Shown: positions 34,530 through 43,046, numbered from the stretch's first letter. The stretch is 64,000 bases of DNA from Firmicutes bacterium HGW-Firmicutes-9 (GCA_002841395.1 PGZM01000006.1:1-64000); one strand, 5' to 3'. Made by a program: numbers and translations. Notes: generated from the sequence alone by a model not told the origin.

Positions 34530-35130
34530 AGAATTTACGCAGAGCCAGATTCGATATCTGCGCGACCGCGCCGAAGAACAATATGAAAACATGCGGGGTT
34601 CACGTTCATTCCGGAACGTGTCCTTTTTGCTGTATATTGCGCTGGTCGTTCTGGTTGCGCTCAGCATTCGTTCGTTCATCGCCGAACCCATCCGCGTCGA
34701 CGGGGATTCGATGATTCCGACGCTGGTGCACAACGAAGATATGCTCGTCGAGAAGATGAGCTACTGGTTTGAAGAGCCGCAGCGCGGAGACATCGCGATT
34801 GTATTCTATCCCGGTTATACCGAAAGCTGCGTCAAGCGCGTGATCGGCCTGCCCGGCGAAACCGTCGAGGTTAAGGACGGCAAGATCTATATCAATGGCG
34901 CGGCGCTGGACGAGAGCGCCTATTGGAACGGCGAGATCATCGGGTCGATGGATGCAGTCACCGTCGGTGCGCGCGAGATCTTCGTCGTTGGAGACAATCG
35001 AAACGGCAGCAAGGACAGCAGAAACCCCTCCGTGGGCTGCATTCCCTATGCTAAGATCGTCGGCCGCGTGGTCGCCGTCGTCTATCCGTTTAACGAGTTT
35101 GAAACCTTCTCGCGGGTGAGCTACCAGTGA
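34519..35130 (+). CDS. lepB: Signal peptidase I (first copy)
   Basis: This 203-residue membrane protease cleaves signal peptides from exported proteins. One membrane anchor spans residues 36-54. The catalytic Ser64 is in GDSMIPTL, the general-base Lys106 in CVKRVIGLPGE, and the C-terminal box is VVGDNRNGSKDSR. It starts with GTG, overlapping DUF951. The next gene is a second signal peptidase overlapping by 4 bp, so two related enzymes are made together. Confidence 0.93.
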   Translation: MKRKEFTQSQIRYLRDRAEEQYENMRGSRSFRNVSFLLYIALVVLVALSIRSFIAEPIRVDGDSMIPTLVHNEDMLVEKMSYWFEEPQRGDIAIVFYPGYTESCVKRVIGLPGETVEVKDGKIYINGAALDESAYWNGEIIGSMDAVTVGAREIFVVGDNRNGSKDSRNPSVGCIPYAKIVGRVVAVVYPFNEFETFSRVSYQ

Positions 35131-35681
35131 GTGAGACGCGCAGGCGCCGCCGCAGCGAAGGGCGCGCGCGAACCTATCGAAATGCAAGACGCCTCGGATG
35201 GCTGTTTTCCGTGCTGGTCACGGTTGCCGTCCTGTGCCTTGTGTTTTTTATTTGGCTTTATCCGCTCAAGATTGTAGACGAGAGCATGGCGCCAGCACTC
35301 AGCAGCGGCGAAGTGGTGCTCTGTGACCGGATCGGCAAGTTTATCCGCATGCCGGAGCGCGGGGATATCGTGCTGTTCTCCACCAAGGACGGGCTGTTCA
35401 TCAAGCGTATCGTCGGCATGCCCGGCGAGACCGTGGAACTTGTGGAAGGGCACGTTTTCATCAACAGCATTCCGCTCGACGAGAGCAGCTATGCCGTCAA
35501 CTATGTTGGGGACATGCCGCCTGTCGAAGTACCCGCGGGCAGCGTATTCGTGCTCGGCGATAATCGGGACGAGATGTACGACAGCCGGCTCGAGACCGTC
35601 GGCAGCATTCCCTTCGACAAAATTCAGGCTGTCCTTCGCCTGCGGGTTTCGCCGTTCAGCCGGATCACTTACTTTTCTTGA
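35127..35681 (+). CDS. Signal peptidase I (second copy)
   Basis: The protein has 184 residues, with an arginine-rich N-terminus, one membrane anchor (25-46), the catalytic Ser53 in DESMAPALSSGE, Lys93 in FIKRIVGMPGE and VLGDNRDEMYDSR. The serine box differs from the first copy (ESMAPAL against GDSMIPTL), which may give a different preference. It starts with GTG overlapping the previous stop (GTGA) and is the last gene of the operon. The nearby array of secreted proteins would need such enzymes, though lipoproteins use LspA instead. Confidence 0.88.
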   Translation: MSETRRRRRSEGRARTYRNARRLGWLFSVLVTVAVLCLVFFIWLYPLKIVDESMAPALSSGEVVLCDRIGKFIRMPERGDIVLFSTKDGLFIKRIVGMPGETVELVEGHVFINSIPLDESSYAVNYVGDMPPVEVPAGSVFVLGDNRDEMYDSRLETVGSIPFDKIQAVLRLRVSPFSRITYFS

Positions 35682-35702
35682 AACATTCTCTTATTTTATT
35701 AA

Positions 35703-35720
35703 TAATCAATATATTGATTA
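35703..35720. promoter_or_regulatory. 18-bp perfect palindrome before the AT-rich lipoprotein gene
   Basis: TAATCAATATATTGATTA reads the same on both strands. It lies 100 bp upstream of the lipoprotein start and 22 bp after the lepB stop. It may be an operator or mark a junction of acquired DNA. Confidence 0.45.
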
Positions 35721-35820
35721 ATGCTGCAATATTCTTAATCCTGTTATAGAATCAAAACGAACTGAATATTTTAGTTGAAGCAATCTCCTGATAAAACAGA
35801 CGTTTGTGAGGTGTTTTATT

Positions 35821-36786
35821 ATGAAAAATAAACTTCTTATGAAATTGATATTGGGGCTTGCTATAGTTTCATGTTCTCTGTTGATTGGATGTCAATGTAA
35901 ACATGAAACAACATCGAAAGCAACCTGTACTGATCCTTCAGTATGCCTGTCGTGTGGAGCAATATTAGGAGAGCCACTAGGGCATAGTTATAGCAGGGAG
36001 ATCACAGCCTTTGCTTCTTGTAATCAAGAGGGGGAAGTTACTTACACTTGTGAAAGATGCGGGGATTCGTATACAGCAAAGGTACCAAAACTGCCGCATT
36101 CCGGAAATGAAAAGATAACTCTTGAAGCCGCGCTTACTCAAATGGGAGAAAAGCAAATATCATGCAATCTTTGCGGGAAAATTATTACAGAATCGATTCC
36201 ATATGCAGGGAGTTCCGTAGACAATCCGTATATAATTAAATCTTCTACTTTATACAAAGATGTAACTAAGGGAGAAGGGGAACAATATCAAGGGAAATAC
36301 CTTAGAGTTGCAGGTAAAGTCACATATATTTCTGATTACGGTGATCTAAAAGGGTACTATTTATATGGAGAAATGGGAGAAGGTGTTGTTTGCTGGGTAA
36401 ATGGGAGTGAATTAGTTGCTAATACAGATTCAAATGTTGAATTTATCGGGTTTGTGCAGTCACTTGGCATTAATCAAATTGAGTTAACAGAATGTAAGCT
36501 TGTTAGTGATGTTTCAGTCTCCGTAGAGCCGGGCCTTTCAAAAGAAACTGCCATCGAACTTAAAATTGCAAATATTTCTTCTAAACATATAAACAGATGG
36601 GTTTCATTTTCAGGAGAGATTGAGGCAGTTGTACCATATGGAAGCTATACGTGGTACTATTTAAAAGGCGATGCGGCATGTCTTTCCGAAGAAACACATG
36701 AAATAGGTGAAACAGTTAACTTCATTGGAGAAGTAGTGTCAGTTGGAGAATTATGGGTATCAATTATTGACTGCCAATCTCGTTAA
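35821..36786 (+). CDS. AT-rich lipoprotein with Cys pairs and repeated OB-like domains
   Basis: This 321-residue protein has a signal peptide ending in the lipobox LLIGC (Cys24). A segment of paired cysteines follows (CTDPSVCLSCGAI, CERCGDSY, CNLCGKI), similar to short zinc-ribbon-like repeats in surface proteins of Clostridia. Two related beta-rich domains come next (about 120-215 and 230-320), with KYLRVAGKVTYIS and RWVSFSGEIEAVV resembling OB-type stress proteins. Codon use is far more AT-rich than neighbours, suggesting transfer. ATG 35821 follows GAGGTG. The function is not known. Confidence 0.75.
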   Translation: MKNKLLMKLILGLAIVSCSLLIGCQCKHETTSKATCTDPSVCLSCGAILGEPLGHSYSREITAFASCNQEGEVTYTCERCGDSYTAKVPKLPHSGNEKITLEAALTQMGEKQISCNLCGKIITESIPYAGSSVDNPYIIKSSTLYKDVTKGEGEQYQGKYLRVAGKVTYISDYGDLKGYYLYGEMGEGVVCWVNGSELVANTDSNVEFIGFVQSLGINQIELTECKLVSDVSVSVEPGLSKETAIELKIANISSKHINRWVSFSGEIEAVVPYGSYTWYYLKGDAACLSEETHEIGETVNFIGEVVSVGELWVSIIDCQSR

Positions 36787-36836
36787 TCTTTGTAAGGATG
36801 AAAATCCAACAATAAAAACTTGAAGCAAATTAAAAG

Positions 36837-36861
36837 ACTTCTCGATCAGAGAAGTTTTTTT
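36837..36861 (+). terminator. Terminator after the AT-rich lipoprotein gene
   Basis: ACTTCTC-GATCA-GAGAAGT is followed by seven T. Confidence 0.85.
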
Positions 36862-36920
36862 CTTGCATTTTTGATCGTTTTCAATATAATAGAGCAAACC
36901 AAAGAAAGAAGATTTGACAC

Positions 36921-37412
36921 ATGTTGATTCGGAAAGCGGAACAGAAAGACCTGCAGGAACTGCTGGATATCTATAATTACGAGGTGGTCAACGGGGTCTC
37001 TACGCTGGACCTCAATCCCCGCACGCTTGCCGACTGGCAGCTTTGGCTCGACCGGCACAATGTGGAGAACCACCCGCTCTACGTTGCGGAGATCGACGGA
37101 CGCGTTGCGGGTTACAGCAGCCTCTCTTCCTATCGCGAGAAGGAAGCGTATAAGTCCACTGTCGAACTTTCGATCTATATCTCGCCCGACTACCGCAAGC
37201 GCGGCATTGCCACCGAACTCATGGCGTACATCCTCGAACTCGCGAAAGCCGACCCGCGCACGCACACCGTCGTTTCGGTCATCACCGCCGGAAACGAGGC
37301 CAGCTGTAAGCTGCACGAGAAGTTCGGGTTCGATTTTTGTGGTACTGTGCCGGAGGTCGGCATGAAGTTCGGGAAGTATCAGGATATTGTGACGTATAGT
37401 TTGTTTGTTTGA
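36921..37412 (+). CDS. GNAT acetyltransferase, phosphinothricin-acetyltransferase-like
   Basis: This 163-residue N-acetyltransferase is of the PAT/Bar subfamily. It opens MLIRKAEQKDLQELLDIYNYEV, carries the acetyl-CoA loop SPDYRKRGIATELM (near 92-105), and ends with GFDFCGTVPEVGMKFGKY, as in phosphinothricin or methionine-sulfone acetyltransferases. Such enzymes acetylate amino-acid analogues. The native substrate is uncertain. It is monocistronic, with a shared bidirectional terminator after it. Confidence 0.88.
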   Translation: MLIRKAEQKDLQELLDIYNYEVVNGVSTLDLNPRTLADWQLWLDRHNVENHPLYVAEIDGRVAGYSSLSSYREKEAYKSTVELSIYISPDYRKRGIATELMAYILELAKADPRTHTVVSVITAGNEASCKLHEKFGFDFCGTVPEVGMKFGKYQDIVTYSLFV

Positions 37413-37427
37413 GACGATAGAATAATA

Positions 37428-37462
37428 AAAGAGCCGTTTCGCGTTGTGCGATGCGGCTCTTT
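37428..37462. terminator. Bidirectional terminator
   Basis: AAAGAGCCG and CGGCTCTTT pair around a 17-base region. It lies between the convergent acetyltransferase (+) and membrane protein (-) genes. Confidence 0.75.
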
Positions 37463-37466
37463 GTTT

Positions 37467-37952
37467 TTATGCTTCTGTTTGCTTGACTGCCTTGCCTGGT
37501 TGGAGAGAAAGAATCAATAGAACGATACACACCGGCACCATCACCCAGCTGCCGACGCTACCGGGCGCGATACCTGTGGTGACGATCGGCTTCATCTGCC
37601 CGATGACGATGCGCATGGCATATTCGATGATCAACAGCACATACATCACCGGAATCAGCGACTTATATTTGACGTAGACGCCGATGTACACAAGGCCCAT
37701 CAGCAGCTGCGAAAGACCCCAGAAGGAGAAGATCAGAATCACCGTCGCCGCGGCCTCCGTGGAGTAGGCGTCCAGCGGAATGGTCGCGATGCTCTGCGCG
37801 CCGCCATCGGGCGCAAACACGTGGATCAGACTGCGAATGATCGTCACAACCGTGATGATCAAAAACGCGTATTGCGAAATCTTCTTGCCACGGAAGCTGT
37901 TGTCGATCTGATCCGGTAACAGCTTGATTCTTTTGATTTGGTGTTTCTCCAT
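37467..37952 (-). CDS. Four-helix membrane protein of unknown function
   Basis: The protein has 161 residues with four predicted membrane segments (about 30-50, 70-95, 98-118, 130-152) and a basic N-terminus. ATG 37952 follows AGAAGGAAGAAATGTG. An ATG seven codons earlier lacks a site. The order of short loops resembles small integral proteins widespread in Clostridia, but I recognise no named family. It lies between a cobalamin adenosyltransferase gene upstream and the convergent acetyltransferase. Confidence 0.65.
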   Translation of the reverse strand: MEKHQIKRIKLLPDQIDNSFRGKKISQYAFLIITVVTIIRSLIHVFAPDGGAQSIATIPLDAYSTEAAATVILIFSFWGLSQLLMGLVYIGVYVKYKSLIPVMYVLLIIEYAMRIVIGQMKPIVTTGIAPGSVGSWVMVPVCIVLLILSLQPGKAVKQTEA

Positions 37953-38044
37953 CACATTTCTTCCTTCTGTCATAGATTACGTAATAGATTTTACCGTAAA
38001 AAGATGAACCGAGCAGAAAGAATGCACCGATGAGCGGTGCATTT

Positions 38045-38060
38045 TGTTTCCCGTGAAACA
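38045..38060. promoter_or_regulatory. Variant parS site
   Basis: TGTTTCCCGTGAAACA matches parS except for one base in the centre. It lies between the cobalamin adenosyltransferase and the membrane protein genes, about 8.6 kb from the parS cluster on the other side of dnaA. Confidence 0.6.
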
Positions 38061-38061
38061 A

Positions 38062-38571
38062 TCAAAATTCGATTCCCTTTCTCGCTTGTACACCCTTTTC
38101 ATACGGATGCCGGACGAGCTTCATCTCGGTGATGTAATCCGCCCGATCAAGCAGCGCTTTTTCGGGATCGCGTCCCGTGATGACCAGCTCGGCGTTGCCG
38201 TGGTCGTCCAGCAGTGATAGCACCGCATCCCGGTCGATCAATCCCAGCGACAGCGCGGCGCAGAGCTCATCCAACACGAGAAGCGAACACATGTTTGCTC
38301 GTGCAAGCTGCGTCACTTCCGCGAGAGTTTTGTCGTGCATCTCGCGTACTGTTTTCTTGATCTCGTCGCTCATATTGGGGAAGAACCCGTGCGGCAGTTC
38401 GTTGCGATAGATCGGCACGCCAAGGGTTTTTAAGCTCGCGAGCTCGCCGGTTGGCAGGCTCTTGAGAAACTGCGCGAGCACCGCCTTGCCGTTCGTGCCC
38501 ACGTGGCGGCAGATCAGCCCGATTGCCGCGGTGGTTTTTCCTTTTCCGTCTCCGCAATAGATGTGTATCAT
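38062..38571 (-). CDS. cobO: Corrinoid adenosyltransferase, CobA/CobO type
   Basis: The 169-residue enzyme transfers the adenosyl group of ATP to cob(I)alamin or related corrinoids. The P-loop GDGKGKTTAAIG (residues 7-18) and LVLDELCAALSLGLI, ELVITGRDPEKALLDRADYITEM are hallmarks of the CobA/BtuR family. ATG 38571 follows GGAGGAATCCAT. It stands outside any cobalamin gene cluster in this window. A single DnaA box (38599-38607) lies just upstream of its start. Confidence 0.92.
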   Translation of the reverse strand: MIHIYCGDGKGKTTAAIGLICRHVGTNGKAVLAQFLKSLPTGELASLKTLGVPIYRNELPHGFFPNMSDEIKKTVREMHDKTLAEVTQLARANMCSLLVLDELCAALSLGLIDRDAVLSLLDDHGNAELVITGRDPEKALLDRADYITEMKLVRHPYEKGVQARKGIEF

Positions 38572-38598
38572 ATGGATTCCTCCGAACAACTCGCAATG

Positions 38599-38607
38599 TT
38601 ATCCACA
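38599..38607 (+). promoter_or_regulatory. Single DnaA box upstream of cobO
   Basis: TTATCCACA is a perfect box. It lies 28 bp upstream of the cobO start codon, with TTGTGGAA following at 38621. It could be chance, though boxes are unusually common in this window. Confidence 0.4.
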
Positions 38608-38747
38608 TTTTACGCCAAAATTGTGGAAAAAGATACTCGCGCTCGCGCAACATACGAAAAACGCCTCTACTCATCAAAGAGAGAGAAGCGTTTGAGTCGA
38701 GACTTTTTATTTATGGCAAAAAGTTAGATGCGTTGTTTGATTTGCAT

Positions 38748-39356
38748 TTACAAATGCGATTTCTTTTGATATCGGCGTATCGTCGGCTCTGTGCCTTCGC
38801 GGACGCGGCGATAGTTCTCCGAATGCTTCAGAATCAGGCAAAGGCAGGGAACCAGCAGAATCGAACAATTCAGGCTGCTTTGCGTTGTTAACCCGTACGT
38901 AAAGGGGAATATGGCTGCGGCGGAAACGGGCAAAGCCCAATGATAGTTCACCAGAAACGCAATCGCAAATCCAATCAACAGCAGGACGAGAAAAAGCTGG
39001 TAGTCCAGCGCAATGACAACGCCGGCGAGGCACGCAGAACCCTTTCCGCCCTTGAAGCCCAGGTTAAACGGGAACATATGCCCCAGCATGACCGTGCTTC
39101 CGGCGAGTATGCCCGCAAGCGCAAATTGAGGAAACAGCGCCTTTGAAAGAATGACGGCGATATATGCCTTGCTGATATCCAAGAACAGAACCAGCACGCC
39201 GATGGCTTTCCCGAGCGTTAGAAACGCATTGGTTGCGCCGAGATTTTTCGTGCCTTCCCGTCGCAACTCAATTTTCTTGTATCTGGAAATGATCCACGCG
39301 GGATTGATACACCCAATCAAATATCCAAGCAGCAAAGAAAGAGGAATATCATACAT
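38748..39356 (-). CDS. plsY: Glycerol-3-phosphate acyltransferase PlsY
   Basis: The 202-residue membrane enzyme acylates glycerol-3-phosphate from acyl-phosphate, the first step of phospholipid synthesis. Conserved blocks are GCINPAWIISRYKK, REGTKNLGATNAF, GHMFPFNLGFKGGKGSA and the C-terminal HSENYRRVREGTEP. About five membrane segments are predicted. ATG 39356 follows GAAGGGAGT. The open frame extends further upstream but has no initiation signal. The first block has GCINPAW where GSIPFGY is usual, so a paralogue with altered activity is possible. Confidence 0.88.
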   Translation of the reverse strand: MYDIPLSLLLGYLIGCINPAWIISRYKKIELRREGTKNLGATNAFLTLGKAIGVLVLFLDISKAYIAVILSKALFPQFALAGILAGSTVMLGHMFPFNLGFKGGKGSACLAGVVIALDYQLFLVLLLIGFAIAFLVNYHWALPVSAAAIFPFTYGLTTQSSLNCSILLVPCLCLILKHSENYRRVREGTEPTIRRYQKKSHL

Positions 39357-39738
39357 ATAGGAGCAGACTCCCTTCTCGGCAAATCGCTGCCGAATGCTGA
39401 CCAGACGATGTGAAGCGATCGAATTCTTCTGATGAACAATACTATTTCTCAACATTTTACGATACTTCTGTGGAAAAAAGCAAATGCGGCTAAAACTATC
39501 GTCTTCAACGCGCAGCAGAATCAAACAAAACCGCCAATTTGCTGATTCTCAACAAAGGAAAATCTTCTGTTGCATTGTGACGGTAACGCACGATATTTCG
39601 CAGATTTCTTAACCCGCCGTTCGCGGGAGATTCACAGCCGGTTCACAACCAAATCGTGTGAAATATGCTAGTATGTGTGAAAGGTCCCATCTTTTATCAT
39701 ATAGGCGTTGTTATTTTTGGTTGAAAGGATGGACCGTC
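39357..39738. other. Divergent intergenic region between plsY and the lipoprotein array
   Basis: About 380 bp without a convincing gene. On the plus strand a candidate promoter TTCACA (39642-39647) with TATGCT (39664-39669), 16 bp apart, precedes the array. A GC hairpin CCCGC-CGTTC-GCGGG lies at 39613-39627, and TTCACA occurs twice 11 bp apart (39631, 39642). Confidence 0.5.
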
Positions 39739-40398
39739 ATGACGAAAAAATCCTTGCGAGCGGCGGCGCTGCTGCTCTGCGTGCTCACGCTCTCGATGGC
39801 CTGTGCCTGCGGCACCAAATTTGTCGGCGAGGAGCAGGCCAAGAAGTCCGGGCTCGCGCTGCTGCGGCAGGCGTTCGGCGTCACGGCGAAAGACGCGCAT
39901 GTCGAATATTTCGAACGCGCGGGTACCAGCGTCGTGGATAACACCGAAATGAAGCCCGGGGAGAACGCGCAGATCTATATTGTAACGATATCCGATCAAA
40001 GCATCGGCGCGGATCTCTATTATGCGGAGGTGGACGCCGTCACGGGCGTTGCCTATTACGCGACGAAAAACGAATTTTTACTTGCTCCCGTCTCATCGCA
40101 AGCCGTATCCAATTCAGAATCGAATCTTACAGACGAACAAGAGAATCCATCACTGCAAAACGATTGCGCGAAAGACGCCGCGTGCGACTTTGTCATGCGC
40201 CGGTTTCAGAAGGAAGTCGCGCTGATCTCGCCGCAGGGCTGTTGCCGATGGAACGGGGGACACGCTTCACAGGCGTCGATCGGCTATTTTGTGACGTTTG
40301 CGGACGGCTCGCTCTATCGGGTCGGCTTCTCTTGGCCCGAGATGGATCTCAACAAAATTCAGGTGCTTGGCGCCGAACCCAAAGGAGAAAGACCGTGA
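39739..40398 (+). CDS. Array lipoprotein 1 of 6
   Basis: This 219-residue protein has a signal peptide and lipobox (LSMAC). The mature part has two halves shared by all six array members. The N-terminal half carries E-x-x-A-K-x-x-G-L-A-x-L-x-x-A-F, then a strand pair ending YYAEVDAVTGVAYYA. The C-terminal half carries ACDFVMRRF and FADGSLYRVGFSWPEMDLNKIQV. The first half resembles PepSY-like modules by eye only. ATG 39739 follows GAAAGGATGGACCGTC. Its stop overlaps the next start (GTGA). It has an extra Ser/Asn-rich linker and two additional cysteines (QGCCRW). Function is unknown. Confidence 0.8.
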   Translation: MTKKSLRAAALLLCVLTLSMACACGTKFVGEEQAKKSGLALLRQAFGVTAKDAHVEYFERAGTSVVDNTEMKPGENAQIYIVTISDQSIGADLYYAEVDAVTGVAYYATKNEFLLAPVSSQAVSNSESNLTDEQENPSLQNDCAKDAACDFVMRRFQKEVALISPQGCCRWNGGHASQASIGYFVTFADGSLYRVGFSWPEMDLNKIQVLGAEPKGERP

Positions 40399-41063
40399 AA
40401 CGAAAGATTGTCATTCTGGCTGTGTTCATCCTCTGCGTATCGCTGTTCCTCACGGGAGGCAAACCGAAGCTGATCAGCGAAGACGAGGCGAAAGTAGCGG
40501 GACTTGCGTTCATCAACCACGTGTTTGATGTGAATCTCACCGAAGCGACAGTCGAATATGGAACTCACGCTGCTGCGTCCTATGTCGACGGAGAGTATTT
40601 GGAAACAGGTGAAGAACAACCCGTATATTTCTATGTGGTGAAATTGGTAGAAGACGAATACGCAGCTCCACTTTATCTTGCGCTGGTAAACGCGGAAACG
40701 GGTGTCGTTTACTATGCTGAGCAAAGCTACTCTCACGTGCCGAAAATGAATATAGCACAACTCGAAATATGGACTAAAGCTTACGGAAAAGGCGAAGTCG
40801 GTGCCTTCGATTACTTAAGAGTGGATATTGACTGTAAGGATTTTGCGCGCGAATGGATACCACAAAAATTCGATTTGAAAGCGCAAATTCTCGGCATGAT
40901 TGACAGTGGTATGATGGCGGACACTGATGGCGCACATAATTGTTTCTTCGTAGTTATTCGCGATGGCACGATCTACTATGTGGATATGGCATGGCCGCAA
41001 ATGACGATTTTGAGTGTGGGGATTTTAAACGAAACGCGACCGTATATGGGTGTTTTGCTATGA
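40395..41063 (+). CDS. Array protein 2 of 6, lipobox cysteine missing
   Basis: This 222-residue paralogue starts with GTG behind AAAGGAGAAAGACC. The signal peptide MKRKIVILAVFILCVSLFLT is followed by GGKPKLISEDEAK, where other members have C. It should therefore be secreted or remain membrane-anchored rather than lipidated. The mature part keeps EDEAKVAGLAFINHVFDVN, the LALVNAETGVVYYAEQ turn and RDGTIYYVDMAWPQMTILSV. It overlaps array protein 1 by four bases and array protein 3 by four bases. Confidence 0.8.
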   Translation: MKRKIVILAVFILCVSLFLTGGKPKLISEDEAKVAGLAFINHVFDVNLTEATVEYGTHAAASYVDGEYLETGEEQPVYFYVVKLVEDEYAAPLYLALVNAETGVVYYAEQSYSHVPKMNIAQLEIWTKAYGKGEVGAFDYLRVDIDCKDFAREWIPQKFDLKAQILGMIDSGMMADTDGAHNCFFVVIRDGTIYYVDMAWPQMTILSVGILNETRPYMGVLL

Positions 41064-41713
41064 GAAAGCGACTTCTTGTAATCATTATCTGCATTACTCT
41101 TTTGCTCTCCGCCTGCTCTCCACGTCTTATCGGCGAAGCGAAGGCAAAAGAAGCGGGGCTTGCGATGATTCAGCAAGCGTATGAGGTCGATCTGTCTGAC
41201 GCTGTAGTGACGGTTGAGTATCGAGAAATAGAAGGTGTGACATTCGAATATGGACAAACAATACGTTATGGTACGGAGGAACCTCTACGGTTTTATAACA
41301 TCCGTGTAAATCCAGATGATGAAAACGAAAATGCAGACTATTTTGCCACGGTGAATGCATTAACGGGTGTTGCCTACCGTGCGGATAAAAGCAGCTCACT
41401 CATTCCACGCACAGAGCAACAGCAGGCGCAAGCCGCTGCGGTTGGACAGGGGGACGATTTACCTGTCGAAGACTTTGAAGTCGACGACGCTGGCGCGATA
41501 AAGCTTGGAGAAGAGTGGGTGCGCGAACGGTTTGAGCCGAATACTCCCATTTTATGCACTATAGCAAACAGCACGATGACGAACAATGTTGATTTTCCTC
41601 TCTTCTTTGTTGACTTCTCTGTGGTCTTTATTAATGGAGCGATCTATGACATAGAAGTCTGTTGGCCAGCAATGGAAGTGATCGGCGTGTATTTGCGCAA
41701 TCAAGAATACTAA
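41060..41713 (+). CDS. Array lipoprotein 3 of 6
   Basis: The 217-residue paralogue has a clean lipobox LLLSAC, then EAKAKEAGLAMIQQAYEVD, DYFATVNALTGVAYRAD and NGAIYDIEVCWPAMEVIGVYL. The ATG overlaps the previous stop (ATGA) and has no clear Shine-Dalgarno, so it is probably translated by coupling. A Gln/Ala-rich linker (EQQQAQAAAVGQGDD) separates the halves. Confidence 0.8.
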   Translation: MRKRLLVIIICITLLLSACSPRLIGEAKAKEAGLAMIQQAYEVDLSDAVVTVEYREIEGVTFEYGQTIRYGTEEPLRFYNIRVNPDDENENADYFATVNALTGVAYRADKSSSLIPRTEQQQAQAAAVGQGDDLPVEDFEVDDAGAIKLGEEWVRERFEPNTPILCTIANSTMTNNVDFPLFFVDFSVVFINGAIYDIEVCWPAMEVIGVYLRNQEY

Positions 41714-41726
41714 CCCGGAGGTCACC

Positions 41727-42377
41727 ATGAAACGAAAACTATTCCTTCTCACCGCAATCATTCTCACTCTTTCCTTTTTCCTTACTGCATGTGGACAAGG
41801 CAGCGTCATTGAAGATACAGCGAAAGAAAACGCAATCAACGCGCTCAACAAAGCATTTGACGCATCGATAACAGACGCGAATCTCATACTGATGCAGCAT
41901 GAAGAGATCTATTTTGAGAATGATCAAATTAAACAAAATGATCCTGAAACCTGGGTTGAATATTACCGTGTTTCCGTAGATGACGAACAAGGAGGCTCTC
42001 TATTCTATTCTGAGGTAGATGCAAGAACGAGTGCTGTAACCTATGTGTATCAGAATGCGGACAAGATAGAACTGACGGCAGAACAGGAAAAGCAAGCGAA
42101 AGCGATCGGCACTTTTGCAGAGTATTCCGCTAATCGTTTCCAACAGGAGCAAAAGGACGCTGCGTCTGTTGCCGTAAGGTGGGTACAGGATAAGATGGAA
42201 CCTGAAGGCGATGTCGATCACGCTGTGACGAAAGATATTTACACCGATCAGGAGATGTTTCCAACATTGGTGTTCGAAAGCATTGTTGTGATGAAAAGCG
42301 GGACCGCTTATGACGTAAATGTAGTTTGGCCTGCGATGCAAGTCTGTCAGGCGCGGATTTTCCAACCAGTATCATAA
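41727..42377 (+). CDS. Array lipoprotein 4 of 6
   Basis: The 216-residue paralogue has lipobox FFLTAC and follows a CCGGAGGTCACC ribosome site, nearly the same as for copy 5. The signal peptide is almost identical to copy 5 (MKRKLFLLTAIILTLS against MKRKLFLLTAIILSLS), showing recent duplication or conversion of the 5' end. The mature part is more diverged (ENAINALNKAFDASITDANL, FYSEVDARTSAVTYVY, SGTAYDVNVVWPAMQVCQARI). Confidence 0.8.
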   Translation: MKRKLFLLTAIILTLSFFLTACGQGSVIEDTAKENAINALNKAFDASITDANLILMQHEEIYFENDQIKQNDPETWVEYYRVSVDDEQGGSLFYSEVDARTSAVTYVYQNADKIELTAEQEKQAKAIGTFAEYSANRFQQEQKDAASVAVRWVQDKMEPEGDVDHAVTKDIYTDQEMFPTLVFESIVVMKSGTAYDVNVVWPAMQVCQARIFQPVS

Positions 42378-42389
42378 CCGGAGGTCACC

Positions 42390-43046
42390 ATGAAACGAAA
42401 ACTTTTCTTACTCACCGCAATCATCCTCTCTCTTTCTCTATTTCTCATTGCCTGCGGGGAAAAGGACATCGGCGAAGCGAAGGCGAAAGAGATTGGGCTA
42501 AAGTATATCAACCAATATTTCAACGCGAACGAAACAGAAGCGAAAGTGTATCGTGAGCTTTGGGAATGCTACCCTGAAGATACCGCGGCATTTTCGACCA
42601 ACGGCGATACGGAGTTCTCCTATCGTTGGGTTTATCGTGTGTATGTTCCGCTTGCAGCTTCACTCATCAAGTATGAGGTTTATTTGCTAGGCAACACAGG
42701 GGATTTGATGTATGCAAATCAACACCAAATGAACATCATTCTTACGGATGAGCAAAAGGAGAAAGCGAACAATCTCTACGCCGAAGGAGCGAATTGGGGA
42801 GAGCTGCATCAACAAGCTTCAGAGGAACTGTACCAGGCCTGCTTCGATTGGTCGGTCGCAAACCTCGATGAAACGCGTCCGATCCTGCTCGATTCAAACG
42901 TGGGGAAAGAAGCGAGAGGTGCTCTTTTGAGAACGACCGGCGCGACATACTATGTCGTAACGAAGGATGGACGCGTCTATTCGTTGAGCATGGAATGGCC
43001 GTCCTTGCAGGTGGTGTCTATTTCGGTGATCAACGATCCGAACTAA
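42390..43046 (+). CDS. Array lipoprotein 5 of 6
   Basis: The 218-residue paralogue has lipobox LFLIAC, then EAKAKEIGLKYINQYFNANE, YEVYLLGNTGDLMYANQHQM, NIILTDEQKEKANNLY and DGRVYSLSMEWPSLQVVSISV. It is closest to copy 6 in the mature region. It is 12 bp from copy 4, with the ribosome site CCGGAGGTCACC. Confidence 0.8.
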   Translation: MKRKLFLLTAIILSLSLFLIACGEKDIGEAKAKEIGLKYINQYFNANETEAKVYRELWECYPEDTAAFSTNGDTEFSYRWVYRVYVPLAASLIKYEVYLLGNTGDLMYANQHQMNIILTDEQKEKANNLYAEGANWGELHQQASEELYQACFDWSVANLDETRPILLDSNVGKEARGALLRTTGATYYVVTKDGRVYSLSMEWPSLQVVSISVINDPN

